Of a DNA stretch of 64,000 bases, positions 15,001-20,943 are shown one piece after another. The stretch is from Endozoicomonas euniceicola (GTDB lineage: Bacteria; Pseudomonadota; Gammaproteobacteria; Pseudomonadales; Endozoicomonadaceae). The position numbers and the translations under genes are program-made. Position 1 is the first letter of the stretch; the number at the start of each line of letters is the position of its first letter. The stretch spans positions 2,474,501 through 2,538,500 of the forward strand of contig NZ_CP103300.1 in assembly GCF_025562755.1 (NCBI RefSeq), in the 5' to 3' direction. Under the pieces are notes generated by a model. It saw nothing but the letters and a program-made list of their open reading frames with translations. It made no database searches and was not told the DNA's origin.

Positions 15001-18000
15001 CCACCAATCACTGCCACATCATTAGTACCATTGATGGTAATAACAATTTCTTTGGCCGTACCATCCACTGACTGAACCGTTATGGTTTCAGTCAGGCTGT
15101 CACCGTCGCCCAGTGTCTGGATAGCTACCTGAGAGTTATCTGCAGAGTAGTTCCAGTGACCGTTAGCACCAATCGTCAGAGAGCCGTAAGTGCCTGGTAC
15201 GGTTACTGCGGTAAATAAAGCTTCGCCAGTATCAGTATCGGTAACAGAAAGTACGCCAGAAGCCGTTAATGTTGCTGCGTCGTCTTCTGAAATGCTGACT
15301 GTGTCCGCCCCACTGATCACGGCAAGATCGTTGGTACCATTGATGGTAATAACAATATCTTTGGTCGTTCCATCCAGTGACTGAACCGTAATCGTTTCGG
15401 TCAGGCTGTCACCGTCGCCCAGTGCCTGGATAGCTGACTGGCTGTTATCCGCTGAATAGTTCCAGTTGCCGCTGGCATCAATCGTCAGAGAGCCATAGCT
15501 GCCGGTGACCGTCTCTGCAACGAAGCTGTCTTCACCCTCGTCCTGCTCCGTTAGATCCAGAGTGCCACTGGTTGTCAGCAGGCTGGCATCGTCTTCTGTG
15601 ACACTGGTAATATCTTCACCGTCGATAATGGCGGCTTCACTCTGGTCAGAAATATTAACCGTGTAGTTTCTGGTGGTAACTCCACCTTCGCCATCGCTGA
15701 TTTTTACCGTAATTGAGTGACTGGCACTGTCTTCGTGATTCAGCCGGGAACCATCGGCAACGGTGATTTCTCCGGAACTGCTGTTGATAGCAAAGCGCCC
15801 GTCAGCATTGTTTGTCAGACTATAGGTGAGTGTATCGCCTTCGACGTCGGTGGCAGTGATGGTGGCAACCACTGAGTCATTGGCACTGTTTTCTTCAATG
15901 ATCAGGTTATTGTTAACAACATCCACACCATTAGTGGAGTCAACGTAGCCATTAACGATGGGGCCACCGTTAATGGACACATTTTGTATTCCAAATCCCG
16001 CTGCATCACTCGAAGTTGCCAGATGCTGGTTGCTGCCCTGAGTATCAAAATAGCTACCCTGCTGGTCTTCTGCGATGCTGTTCCAGACGCTGCTCGTTAC
16101 ATACCTGGCAGCCAGTGCTTTTACGTTCAGGGAGCCATCATCATTCTCATTGATTTCAACTTTAACCCCTCTGGTGTAACTGCTTGATAATTGCAACACC
16201 CAGAAGTGCTCACCAAACTCATAATCTTCCGGCAGCGTATGGGCGTGGGAAGTCTCGTCGATATAGGCACCACCAAAGGTAAAGTCTAGTTGTGATACTG
16301 ATGCGGTCGGGATATCGGGCGCATCGTTGACCGGCGTAACATCGACTCCAAAACTGACGGCTTCCGAAAGAAGTTCACCATCGCCAACTTTAAATTCAAA
16401 CGACGCATAATTCTCACCGCTTTCATTAAGAGCCGGCTCAAACTTTAAACGTCCTGAAAGCAAATCCAGCTTTGAGACATCCTGGCCAACAGTGACCTCT
16501 GAACCGTTGTATAACAGTTTCCCTGCAGCAGGGAGCTTGGCAATCTGTATACCTTCAAAGGCATCCCCGGTATCAATATCAGTGAATGCAAAGTCACTGG
16601 ATGAGAAAATATAAGGCGTATCTTCATCTATAGTTGCCGCAGCACTGACCGTTTCCGGAGCGTCATTAACCGGAATCAGGTCAATATGCAGACTCTTGAC
16701 GACGGAAGCTGTTTCTCCGGTTGCCGTCTCAGTGGTTGTGGAAGTAAACGTCAGCGTTAAGTCTTCATTACTGTTAGCCGGTGGCGTCATCTGCAACTGG
16801 CTGAGTTGCCAGCTGCTGATATCAAGATCACTGCCGTCAGAGATAGCCGTGTTGGTGCCGTCCGTTAAAACGCTGTCAGCAGGCAAACCTGACAGCTTCA
16901 GGCTGATGCTTTCAGAACCATCAGTGTCTACCAGAGACTGGCTCAGCTCTAAAGAAACAGGAGCATCTTCAAAGCTGCTGATGCTGTAGTCATAGGCTGG
17001 GGTCACTGCATCCGGAAGGTTCAGGGATAACTCAGCAGCATCAACAACCGGAGTAACAGAGAAGGTAAATGCCTGCGGAGAAGATGAAAGCTCACCGTCG
17101 TTTACCCGGAACTGGAAGCTGGCATAATCCGTAGCGCTTTCATGGACATCAGGCAGGAAGGTTAGTTTGCCCGCTTCGATGTCTGCACGGCTGATCTCAT
17201 CACCGGCACTGATGGCACTACCATTCAGTTCAATAACACCTTTAGCGGGCAACGCATCAATAAGTACCGACTCAAGAATGTCCCCGTCATCCGTATCGCT
17301 GTAGGGGAAATCGGTGAGTTTAAAACGATACAGGGTGTCTTCCTGTATGGTTTGAGAACTGGCAGCAGTCTCCGGTGCTTCATTGATGTCATTGACATTG
17401 ACAGTAAATGACTCAGAAAAAGCAGCTCCGTTGTTATCAGTCGTAGTTACGTTAACAGTGACCGTTTCTTCTGCTTCATGGTCAAGGAAGATACCCGTTT
17501 TCAGCCGGAGTTCGTTATCTACAATTTCAAACCGGCTATCATCCACTGTGTAGGTGTGAGTATCGGAAACATCGATATCGGTAGTCGAGAGAGTCCCTAT
17601 AACAGCGCCTGTAGCATTTTCATCAACGGCAGTATTATTGAGCTGTATGTCTTCAGGGGTATCGTTGCGGCCTTCGATTGTTACTGAAGCGGTCTGACTG
17701 ACCGTTTCGCCATGACCATCATCAACCTCATAGGTGTACTCAAGGGTTTCTGACTCACCGGCCGCCAGATGATCATAACCGGACGCATCCAGTGAGAGGC
17801 TGTTTCCATCATCAGAAACGGTGACCCCTACCGGATCACCCGCTGTCAGTTGCAGATTCACCACATTTATCGTGTCTGTGCCATCGACATCGCTGGCACC
17901 TGCAAGCAGATCAATATCCTGTAATGCCGAATTCTGGTCAGTCCTCAATACAACGGCATTATCGATCACTGGCAGGTCATTACTTCCAGCCAGAGTGATG

Positions 18001-19163
18001 GTAGCGGTTTGAGTGGTGTAATCGCCCTGTGAGTCCATTACCCGGTATTCATAGGTAAGGGTTTCCGTCTCTCCAACAGCAAGGTACTTATAAGCCGCAG
18101 GATCAATAACCAGCTCAGAGCCGTCTTCACCAATGCTGACGCCCGCTTCATTACCGGCAACCAGACGCAGACTGGTAACTGAGAGTTCATCAGTGATATC
18201 CGTGTCACTGGCATTCTGCAGGAGATTTAAGTTAACGCTGTCATCATTCTGAGTAGCATCAAGAACAATGGGTGCTTCAACCTCAGGTGTATCATTGATG
18301 CCTTCTATTTTTATATCAACAGACGCCTGACTCTTATTTCCCTGAGAGTCTGTGACCTCAAATACAAAAGTAACGGTCTCGTTTTCGCCTTCTGCCAGAT
18401 ATTCAAAATCGCCTTCCGGGCTGAACTCAAAGGAACCATCAGCAGCAAGTCTGAGAGAACCAGCTTCTGGCAGAGAGATAAGGGAGAACGTAATTATTTC
18501 GTTAGGGTTCTCATCAGTTGCATACAACTGCCCCTTAAGCACGGAGGCATCTTCGGTGGTAACTACCTCAGAGGTTTGGGCTATTGGTTTGTAGGAAATC
18601 CGGTCAGATTTTTCAGCCTCCTCTTCGAGCTGATCATCAGGTTGACTAATTGCAGCCGCTGCCTCCTCTGTTTCAGCAGCCGCTTCAGAAGGATCGTCAC
18701 CCGACTTTAACTCTCTCTGCAAATTGCCCTCATTTTCAATAATCGGTATCTCAGGAGGGGGTTTACGCTGAACCGTTACTACATCAGAACTTCCTTCGTC
18801 AGAAGATCCCGGTTCATCTCCTGCGGCGGCAGCCTGTGCAACAGCGGCAGGGTCAGCGCCCTCTGCAATAGCGGCCTGAACTTCTTCAAAAGACAGGTCC
18901 TCATCGAATTCATCATCCGTTGTGGACAGCATGCTATCAGTGAGAATAAGTTGCTGCTGTGCGCCCAGCGCCATGACCTGGTTGTTAGTTGTTGTAATAA
19001 CAACAGAACCCCCATTCTCTGTAACAACCCGGTCATTAAGATAAACTTTTGACCCTTCTTCGAGAACTTTTTGAGTTCCATCCGGTTTAATAACAATGAC
19101 TGTACCTGTAGCCGCTGTGATTTCACCGATAACAGGCGTAGAGCTTCCTGAATTAGAGTTCAT
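1..19163 (-). CDS. Giant LapA/BapA-type repeat adhesin, type I secreted (partial, C-terminus outside window)
   Basis: The frame opens at an ATG at 19163 and stays open to the left edge, giving at least 6387 residues. Residues 1-130 form a LapA-like retention module (ITAATGTVIVIKPDG, LNDRVVTENGGSVVI), followed by an acidic, Ala-rich linker with AAAAG at 111-115, a candidate LapG dialanine site. Then come cadherin/Ig-like repeats (about 190-950), a LamG-like stretch (about 960-1080), one cadherin-like domain, 27 VCBS repeats (about 1175-3955), a lectin-like module, ten more VCBS repeats (about 4640-5670) and a second copy of the module. In this family such proteins are exported by an ABC transporter, held in the outer-membrane pore by the N-terminal module, and released when LapG cuts. 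The exporter genes lie directly upstream. The RTX/C-terminal secretion signal should be to the left of the window. The start and frame are secure; what the protein binds is unknown. Confidence 0.93.
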   Translation of the reverse strand, partial: MNSNSGSSTPVIGEITAATGTVIVIKPDGTQKVLEEGSKVYLNDRVVTENGGSVVITTTNNQVMALGAQQQLILTDSMLSTTDDEFDEDLSFEEVQAAIAEGADPAAVAQAAAAGDEPGSSDEGSSDVVTVQRKPPPEIPIIENEGNLQRELKSGDDPSEAAAETEEAAAAISQPDDQLEEEAEKSDRISYKPIAQTSEVVTTEDASVLKGQLYATDENPNEIITFSLISLPEAGSLRLAADGSFEFSPEGDFEYLAEGENETVTFVFEVTDSQGNKSQASVDIKIEGINDTPEVEAPIVLDATQNDDSVNLNLLQNASDTDITDELSVTSLRLVAGNEAGVSIGEDGSELVIDPAAYKYLAVGETETLTYEYRVMDSQGDYTTQTATITLAGSNDLPVIDNAVVLRTDQNSALQDIDLLAGASDVDGTDTINVVNLQLTAGDPVGVTVSDDGNSLSLDASGYDHLAAGESETLEYTYEVDDGHGETVSQTASVTIEGRNDTPEDIQLNNTAVDENATGAVIGTLSTTDIDVSDTHTYTVDDSRFEIVDNELRLKTGIFLDHEAEETVTVNVTTTDNNGAAFSESFTVNVNDINEAPETAASSQTIQEDTLYRFKLTDFPYSDTDDGDILESVLIDALPAKGVIELNGSAISAGDEISRADIEAGKLTFLPDVHESATDYASFQFRVNDGELSSSPQAFTFSVTPVVDAAELSLNLPDAVTPAYDYSISSFEDAPVSLELSQSLVDTDGSESISLKLSGLPADSVLTDGTNTAISDGSDLDISSWQLSQLQMTPPANSNEDLTLTFTSTTTETATGETASVVKSLHIDLIPVNDAPETVSAAATIDEDTPYIFSSSDFAFTDIDTGDAFEGIQIAKLPAAGKLLYNGSEVTVGQDVSKLDLLSGRLKFEPALNESGENYASFEFKVGDGELLSEAVSFGVDVTPVNDAPDIPTASVSQLDFTFGGAYIDETSHAHTLPEDYEFGEHFWVLQLSSSYTRGVKVEINENDDGSLNVKALAARYVTSSVWNSIAEDQQGSYFDTQGSNQHLATSSDAAGFGIQNVSINGGPIVNGYVDSTNGVDVVNNNLIIEENSANDSVVATITATDVEGDTLTYSLTNNADGRFAINSSSGEITVADGSRLNHEDSASHSITVKISDGEGGVTTRNYTVNISDQSEAAIIDGEDITSVTEDDASLLTTSGTLDLTEQDEGEDSFVAETVTGSYGSLTIDASGNWNYSADNSQSAIQALGDGDSLTETITVQSLDGTTKDIVITINGTNDLAVISGADTVSISEDDAATLTASGVLSVTDTDTGEALFTAVTVPGTYGSLTIGANGHWNYSADNSQVAIQTLGDGDSLTETITVQSVDGTAKEIVITINGTNDVAVIGGVDTASVTEADAATLTASGALTVSDVDTGEASFTVETVTGTYGSLTIDANGNWSYSADSSQAAVQALADGDSLTETITVKSFDNTTHDIVITINGTNDAAIIGGVDTATVTEDDAATLMTSGTLTISDVDTGEASFSAETVTGTYGSLTIDANGNWSYSADSSQAAIQVLGDGDSLTETITVKSFDDTTHNIVITINGTNDAAVIGGVDTASITEDDAATLTASGALTVSDFDTGEASFTGETVTGTYGSLTIDVNGNWSYSADNSQAVIQVLSDGDSLTETITVKSFDNTTHNIVITINGTNDAAVIGGVDTASITEDDAATLTASGALTVSDVDTGEASFTPETVTGTYGSLTIDVNGDWSYSADSSQAAVQALGDGDSLTETITVKSFDNTTHDIVITINGANDAAIIGGVDTITVTEDDAATLTASGALTVSDVDTGEASFTAETVTGSYGSLTIDANGNWNYSADNSQAAIQALGDGDSLTETITVKSFDNTTHDIVITINGTNDAAVIGGVDTASITEDDAATLTASGALTVSDVDTGESSFTAETVTGTYGSLTIDANGNWNYSADSSQAAVQALADGDNLTETITVKSFDNTTHDIVITINGTNDAAIIGGVDIASITEDDAATLTASGALTVSDVDTGESSFTAETVTGSYGSLTIDVNGNWSYSADSSQAAVQALGDGDSLTETITVKSFDNTTHNIVITINGTNDAAIIGGVDTASVTEDDAATLTASGALTVSDVDTGEASFTVETVTGTYGSLTIDANGNWSYSADSSQAAVQALADGDSLTETITVKSFDNTTHDIVITINGTNDAAIIGGVDTATVTEDDAAALTASGTLTVSDVDTGESSFSAETVTGTYGSLTIDANGNWNYSADSSQAAVQALGDGDSLTETITVKSFDNTTHNIVITINGTNDAAIIGGVDTITVKEDDAATLTASGALTVSDADTGESSFTAETVTGSYGSLTIDANGNWSYSADSSQAAVQALADGDSLTETITVKSFDNTTHNIVITINGTNDAAVISGVDTATVTEDDAATLTASGALTVSDVDTGEASFSAETVTGSYGSLTIDANGNWSYSADSSQAAVQALSDGDSLTETITVKSFDNTTHNIVITINGTNDAAIIGGVDTITVTEDDAATLTASGALTVSDADTGESSFTAETVTGSYGSLTIDANGNWSYSADSSQAAVQALADGDSLTETITVKSFDNTTHNIVITINGTNDAAIIGGVDTASITEDDAVTLTASGALTVTDTDTGEASFTAETVTGSYGSLTIDANGNWNYSADSSQAAIQALSDGDSLTETITVKSFDNTTHNIVITINGTNDAAVIGGVDTATVTEDDAATLTTSGALTVSDVDTGEASFTAETVTGSYGSLTIDVNGNWNYSADNSQAAIQALGDGDSLTETITVKSFDNTTHDIVITINGTNDAAIIGGVDTATVTEDDAATLTASGALTVSDVDTGESSFTAETVTGSYGSLTIDANGNWSYSADSSQAAVQALGDGDSLTETITVKSFDNTTHDIVITINGTNDAAIIGGVDTATVTEDDAATLTTSGALTISDVDTGESSFTAETVTGTYGSLTIDANGNWSYSAANSQAAIQALGDGDSLTETITVKSFDNTTHDIVITINGTNDVAVIGGVDTASVTEDDAATLTTSGALTISDVDTGESSFTAETVTGTYGSLTIDANGNWSYSAANSQAAIQALGDGDSLTETITVKSFDNTTHDIVITINGTNDVAVIGGVDTASVTEDDAATLTASGALTVSDVDTGEASFTAETVTGSYGSLTIDANGNWSYSADSSQAAVQALGDGDSLTETITVKSFDNTTHNIVITINGTNDAAVIGGIDTASITEDDASTLTATGKLDVTDADTGEAAFSAETVTGTYGSVTIDADGNWSYEADSTQTAIQALGDGDSLIDTITVQSVDGTTKDITVTINGINDIAVISGTDAASITEDAAATLTATGKLDITDADTGEAVFSAETLTGTYGDLTIDADGNWSYSADNTQAAIQALGDGDSLTETITVKSFDNTTHNIVITINGTNDAAVIGGVDTATVTEDDTATLTASGALTVSDVDTGEASFTPETVTGTYGSLTIDANGNWNYSADSSQAAVQALGDGDSLTETITVKSFDNTTHDIVITINGTNDAAIIGGVDTITVTEDDAATLTASGALTVSDVDTGEASFTAETVTGTYGSLTIDANGNWSYSADSSQAAVQALADGDSLTETITVKSFDNTTHNIVITINGTNDAAVISGVDTATVTEDDAATLTASGALTVSDVDTGESSFTAETVTGSYGSLTIDVNGNWSYSADSSQAAVQALSDGDSLTETITVKSFDNTTHDIVITINGTNDAGIIGGVDTAIVTEDDAATLTASGALTVSDVDTGEASFTAETVTGSYGSLTIDANGNWSYSADSSQAAVQVLGDGDSLTETITVKSFDSTTHDIVITINGTNDAAVIGGVDTASITEDDAATLTASGALTVSDVDTGESSFTAETVTGTYGSLTIDVNGNWSYSADNSQAVIQALGDGDSLTETITVKSFDNTAHDIVITINGTNDAPVASVVDLGSTNEDTGIVITEAQLLANAIDVEGDTLSVNSLVLADSSHGALTDNGDDTWTFTPAEHFNGNDVAFNYNVNDGTTDVANSAVIDVTAVADAPVFDVSTDEILISTEGFESPAQGNGGWHGVTDSLDDWSSHQNGYEVWRGNAAHEGQQWVELDYGAGQDGFDHTIDTSNGQPHVFELAIRKRSDSDTSDDSVDVYWNGELLTTVTPASSAWEVQRIELPAVNSDSAILTIQEPSAENDGSGAWIDSLKVLQVGIEVSSDPAYDYEITSLEDTGIPLDLGSVTSGGTETVTASLGGIPSGSTLTDGTNSVSTDGSDVDVSTWNLSALSLTPPANSHDDFTITLNATATEANGDSAQTSETLRVNLLSVNDVPEAAGSAISLAGTEDTALIITKDQLLAGATDADGDTLSISDVSYSGSDGTLTEVNGIAFGDDTSNLIEVTETLQSFDAFSLEFEYTSTGSHEESFASILSMVTPVQLNPLMIAVNLDGSLMLQLDGNIRTFAGVNINDGELHNISLTWDSGSGDVKLFDNHQLVETQTVAPGQTLEADGAISIGQDRDVYGGEFDPSQSLTNAELGFVTLSYDAVSQADIEAGVRVADASSSLALDIRAENGQVVDTTNNHTVTTAGSLTSHDHYEFTPGSNFNGTVALDYTISDGTDTTAAQATINFMAAGDAAVITGTDTGSVTEDAAATLTATGKLDITDADTGEAVFSAEALTGTYGNLTIDADGNWSYEADSTQTAIQALGDGDSLTETITVKSFDNTTHDIVITINGTNDAAVIGGVDTATVTEDDAATLTASGALTVSDVDTGEGSFTGETVTGTYGSLTIDVNGNWSYSADSSQAAVQALGDGDSLTETITVKSFDNTTHDIVITINGTNDVAVIGGVDIASVTEDDAATLTASGALTVSDVDTGEASFTAETVTGSYGSLTIDANGNWSYSADSSQAAVQALGDGDSLTETIMVKSFDNTTHNIVITINGTNDAAVIGGIDTASITEDDASTLTASGKLDVTDADTGEAAFSAETVTGTYGSVTIDADGNWSYEADSTQTAIQALGDGDSLIDTITVQSVDGTTKDITVTINGINDIAVISGTDAASITEDAAATLTATGKLDITDADTGEAVFSAETLTGTYGDLTIDADGNWSYSADNTQAAIQALGDGDSLTETITVKSFDNTTHNIVITINGTNDAAVIGGVDTATVTEDDTATLTASGALTVSDVDTGEASFTPETVTGTYGSLTIDANGNWNYSADSSQAAVQALGDGDSLTETITVKSFDNTTHDIVITINGTNDAAIIGGVDTITVTEDDAATLTASGALTVSDVDTGEASFTAETVTGTYGSLTIDANGNWSYSADSSQAAVQALADGDSLTETITVKSFDNTTHNIVITINGTNDAAVISGVDTATVTEDDAATLTASGALTVSDVDTGEASFSAETVTGSYGSLTIDANGNWSYSADSSQTAVQALSDGDSLTETITVKSFDNTTHDIVITINGTNDAAIIGGVDTATVTEDDAATLTASGALTVSDVDTGEASFTAETVTGSYGSLTIDANGNWSYSADSSQAAVQVLGDGDSLTETITVKSFDSTTHDIVITINGTNDAAVIGGVDTASITEDDAATLTASGALTVSDVDTGESSFTAETVTGTYGSLTIDVNGNWSYSADNSQAVIQALGDGDSLTETITVKSFDNTAHDIVITINGTNDAPVASVVGLGSTNEDTGIVITEAQLLANAIDVEGDTLSVNSLVLADSSHGALTDNGDDTWTFTPAEHFNGNDVAFNYNVNDGTTDVVNSAVIDVTAVADAPVFDVSTDEILISTEGFESPAQGNGGWHGVTDSLDDWSSHQNGYEVWRGNAAHEGQQWVELDYGLGQDGFDHTIDTSNGQPHVFELAIRKRSDSDTSDDSVDVYWNGELLTTVTPASSAWEVQRIELPAVNSDSAILAIQEPSAENDGSGTWIDSLKVLQVGIEVSSDPAYDYEITSLEDTGIPLDLGSVTSGGTETVTASLGGIPSGSTLTDGTNSVSTDGSDVDVSTWNLSALSLTPPANSHDDFTITLNATATEANGDSAQTSETLRVNLLSVNDVPEAAGSAISLAGTEDTALTITKDQLLAGASDADGDTLSISDVSYSGSDGTLTEVNGIAFGDDTSNLIEVTETLQSFDAFSLEFEYTSTGSHEESFASILSMVTPVQLYPLLIAVNLDGSLMLQLDGNIRTFAGVNINDGELHNISLTWDSASGDVKLFDNHQLVETQTVAPGQTLEADGVVSIGQDRDVYGGEFDPSQSLTNAELGFVTLSYDAVSQADIEAGVRVADASSSLALDIRAENGQVVDTTNNHTVTTAGSLTSHDHYEFTPGSNFNGTVALDYTISDGTDTTAAQATINFMAAGDAAVITGTDTGSVTEDAAATLTATGKLDITDADTGEA
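60..2150 (-). repeat. Lectin-like module, C-terminal copy (jelly-roll plus LamG-like domains)
   Basis: Between the VCBS runs the frame encodes a different block. In protein order there is a galactose-binding-like jelly-roll (WHGVTDSLDDWSS, WVELDYG, VFELAIRKRSDSD, VDVYWNGELLTTV, WEVQRIELPAV), then Ig/cadherin-like strands (EITSLEDTGIPLDLG). A LamG/concanavalin-like domain follows (FDAFSLEFEYTSTGSHEES, ITLTWDSASGDVKLF-like strands, VVSIGQDRDVYGGEFDPSQS). Such modules in large bacterial adhesins usually bind glycans or host surfaces; that role here is inference. The other copy is at about 5200-7290. Confidence 0.7.
2150..5250 (-). repeat. Second VCBS array, about ten 309-bp units
   Basis: Ten equivalent points occur at about 2335, 2644, 2953, 3262, 3571, 3880, 4189, 4498, 4807 and 5116, again spaced 309 bp. 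This run lies C-terminal to the first lectin-like module in the protein and N-terminal to the second. It is almost the same as the units at 7290-10100 because both belong to the 5136-bp higher-order repeat. A further VCBS unit starts at the left edge (positions 1-60). Confidence 0.88.
5200..7290 (-). repeat. Lectin-like module, N-terminal copy
   Basis: This is the second copy of the jelly-roll plus LamG-like block, offset 5136 bp from the copy at 60-2150 and nearly identical to it. Visible differences are single substitutions, such as ccaggtacctg at 1411 against ccaggcacctg at 6547. It sits between the 27-unit and ten-unit VCBS arrays, so the fibre would show the same putative binding domain at two heights. 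Confidence 0.7.
7290..15640 (-). repeat. Tandem array of 27 VCBS repeats, 309 bp each, inside the adhesin
   Basis: Equivalent points recur every 309 bp from about 7471 to 15505 (26 intervals), so there are 27 units of 103 residues. A unit reads through VTEDDAATLTASGALTVSDV, DTGEASFTAETVTGSYGSL, TIDANGNWSYSADSSQ, ALGDGDSLTETITVKSFD and HDIVITINGTND. These are the hallmarks of the VCBS family (Vibrio, Colwellia, Bradyrhizobium, Shewanella), whose beta-sandwich domains build long adhesin stalks. The units nearest the N-terminus (15000-15600) are more divergent (for example TVQSVDGTAKEIV), while the central ones are nearly identical, as expected if recombination homogenises the array. Confidence 0.9.
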
Positions 19164-19480
19164 ATTGTTTATGCTCGCTCTCAATCCATAGGAGCAATGG
19201 GAATTCGAATGATGCGTTATGGCAGGAAAGTGAAACGCAGGGCAGGGCGAATTCCCTTCGCACCTTTATTAAAAATCAATAAAACGTTTATTAATTTCAG
19301 AATAGCCAGATATATGCGTGCAATGTGTTCTTCTTGATATAGTAAATTGAAATTAAAATAGAAATATCGATAGCAACTATGTGTTTTTTTGTTTAAAAAT
19401 CCATATAGTTGCTATCGATAGAGTTCGGAGAAATGGTTTGGAGTTGATTTGAATAATTTCTTACAGCTAAACAACAGTAC
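19164..19480 (-). other. Leader region between the fusion-protein gene and the adhesin, with a perfect 16-bp inverted repeat
   Basis: No gene is seen. The arms tatcgatagcaactat (19365-19380) and atagttgctatcgata (19405-19420) are exact reverse complements separated by 24 bases. On the minus strand the second arm is followed by a T-rich run. The structure could be a partial terminator that lowers adhesin expression relative to the exporter genes, or an operator. The rest is AT-rich and probably carries an adhesin promoter, but I cannot name its boxes with confidence. Confidence 0.6.
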
Positions 19481-20929
19481 TCATCGCTCAGTTAATGCAT
19501 TCTGTTTGGCTTTCAAGATAGGTTTAAGCAAATAATCCATTAACGTTTTCTTTCCGGTAAGGATATCTACATTGGTTTTCATTCCCGGAATAATTTCCAG
19601 TTGTGTTTCTTCATTTCCAAGATAATTTTTGTCTGTGCGAATATGGACAACGTAAAAGCTTTCACCTTTTTCGTTTTCAACCGTATCGGCACCAATATGT
19701 TCCAGTGTTCCTTCCAGGCCACCATAGATAGCAAAATCATAAGCGGTTAATTTCACGACCGAAGGCATACCTTCCCGTAAGAAGCCGATATCCTTAGGGC
19801 TGATTTCCGCTTCAATAAGCAGGTTATCTTCAACCGGAACAATCTCCAGCAAATCCATACCTGGCTGAATAACACCACCAATGGTATTAATGTTGATTTT
19901 CTTAACAATACCGGGAACCGGTGAACGAACCAGTGTACGGTTTACCTGATCTTCAAGACTGGTATGCGACTCTGTCATCTGATCAAGCTTTAATTCTGTT
20001 TCTCTTAGCTCCTGAACCACTTCTTCCCTGAATTTAACCGTCAGCTCTCGTTTACGGGCCAGTGCTTCCTGATAGGCTGACTTTAATTTGGGAATAGACA
20101 GTTCCGTCATTTTTCTCTCGGAAGCAAGCTCATTAACCCGCTGCTTTAACTGAATCATCTCTACATGAGACACCACACCCTGTTTAGCAAGGGGTTTGGT
20201 TAATTCCAGTTCTTCTTCTCCCAGCTCATGACTGGTTGTAAGAAATTCCAGCTGGGCTTCTGACGCAGACAATTCATGCTTTGCCTGACTGGACTGGCGA
20301 TTGGCAATATCCAGCTCTGCCCTCAAGCCTGCTTTCCGATTTTCGTATATGGTTTCTTCACGCTCAATGTACTCGCGATAATCATCGAGCTCTGACGGGA
20401 AATAGATATCTTTACCACTCAGCTCGGCTTTCAGACGTGCCGCCCTGGCCAGTTCACTGTAATACTCAACAGCACTTTCCCGGTAAGTGGAACGAAAGCG
20501 GGTATCGTCCAGCCTGAGCAGTAACTGCCCTTCTTCAACCAGCTCCCCTTCCTGAACATAAAGCTCCTGAAGAATACCGCCTTCAAGGTTCTGAACCACC
20601 TGCAACCGGGATGAGGGAATGACTTTACCCATGCCACGGGTGATTTCGTCAAGTTCGGCCACACTCGCCCAGATAACGGCTGAAAAGACAGCCAAGAGCA
20701 TCATGTAAATCAGCAGCCGGCCACCTTTCGGTGTTTTCATCAGCATGGCAGCGCTGGTATCTGACATGTATTCCAGGTCTTCAGGCTTTACATGCTCTTC
20801 CAGAGAAGATTCAGCAATATCTTCTCCATCAGCCTCAGCTACCGCTTCATCAGGCTCCAGAACGTCCTGCTCCTGCAGGGCCTGCTGCTCATTCTGCTTG
20901 TCTGGACCAGTGTCCTTTTGATCGCTCAT
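19481..20929 (-). CDS. lapC: LapC-like type I secretion membrane-fusion protein (HlyD family)
   Basis: 482 residues, the usual size for this family. A cytoplasmic acidic N-terminus (about 1-70) is followed by one membrane segment near 72-92 (LLIYMMLLAVFSAVIWASV). A biotinyl-lipoyl-like hairpin comes next (VVQNLEGGILQELYVQEGEL), then long coiled coil (about 140-330), the second lipoyl half (VRSPVPGIVKKININT) and the conserved tail PGMKTNVDILTGKKTLMDYL. The protein spans the periplasm and links the ABC exporter to a TolC-like pore, which is not in the window. It starts 14 bases after the exporter gene and precedes the adhesin, so an operon is likely. The lapC name is by analogy with the Pseudomonas Lap system. 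Confidence 0.9.
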   Translation of the reverse strand: MSDQKDTGPDKQNEQQALQEQDVLEPDEAVAEADGEDIAESSLEEHVKPEDLEYMSDTSAAMLMKTPKGGRLLIYMMLLAVFSAVIWASVAELDEITRGMGKVIPSSRLQVVQNLEGGILQELYVQEGELVEEGQLLLRLDDTRFRSTYRESAVEYYSELARAARLKAELSGKDIYFPSELDDYREYIEREETIYENRKAGLRAELDIANRQSSQAKHELSASEAQLEFLTTSHELGEEELELTKPLAKQGVVSHVEMIQLKQRVNELASERKMTELSIPKLKSAYQEALARKRELTVKFREEVVQELRETELKLDQMTESHTSLEDQVNRTLVRSPVPGIVKKININTIGGVIQPGMDLLEIVPVEDNLLIEAEISPKDIGFLREGMPSVVKLTAYDFAIYGGLEGTLEHIGADTVENEKGESFYVVHIRTDKNYLGNEETQLEIIPGMKTNVDILTGKKTLMDYLLKPILKAKQNALTER

Positions 20930-20943
20930 TGGAATACCATTGG

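Noticed and set aside
228..15384. Dozens of plus-strand open frames of 60-140 residues across the adhesin, many repeated every 309 bp or at a 5136-bp offset
   Set aside because: They are the complement of the repeat array. Low-complexity Ser/Val-rich frames recur because the minus-strand repeats recur, and none has a ribosome site.
2150..15640. Regularly spaced repeats as a possible CRISPR array
   Set aside because: The units are 309 bp, coding and contiguous without unique spacers; they translate as VCBS domains.
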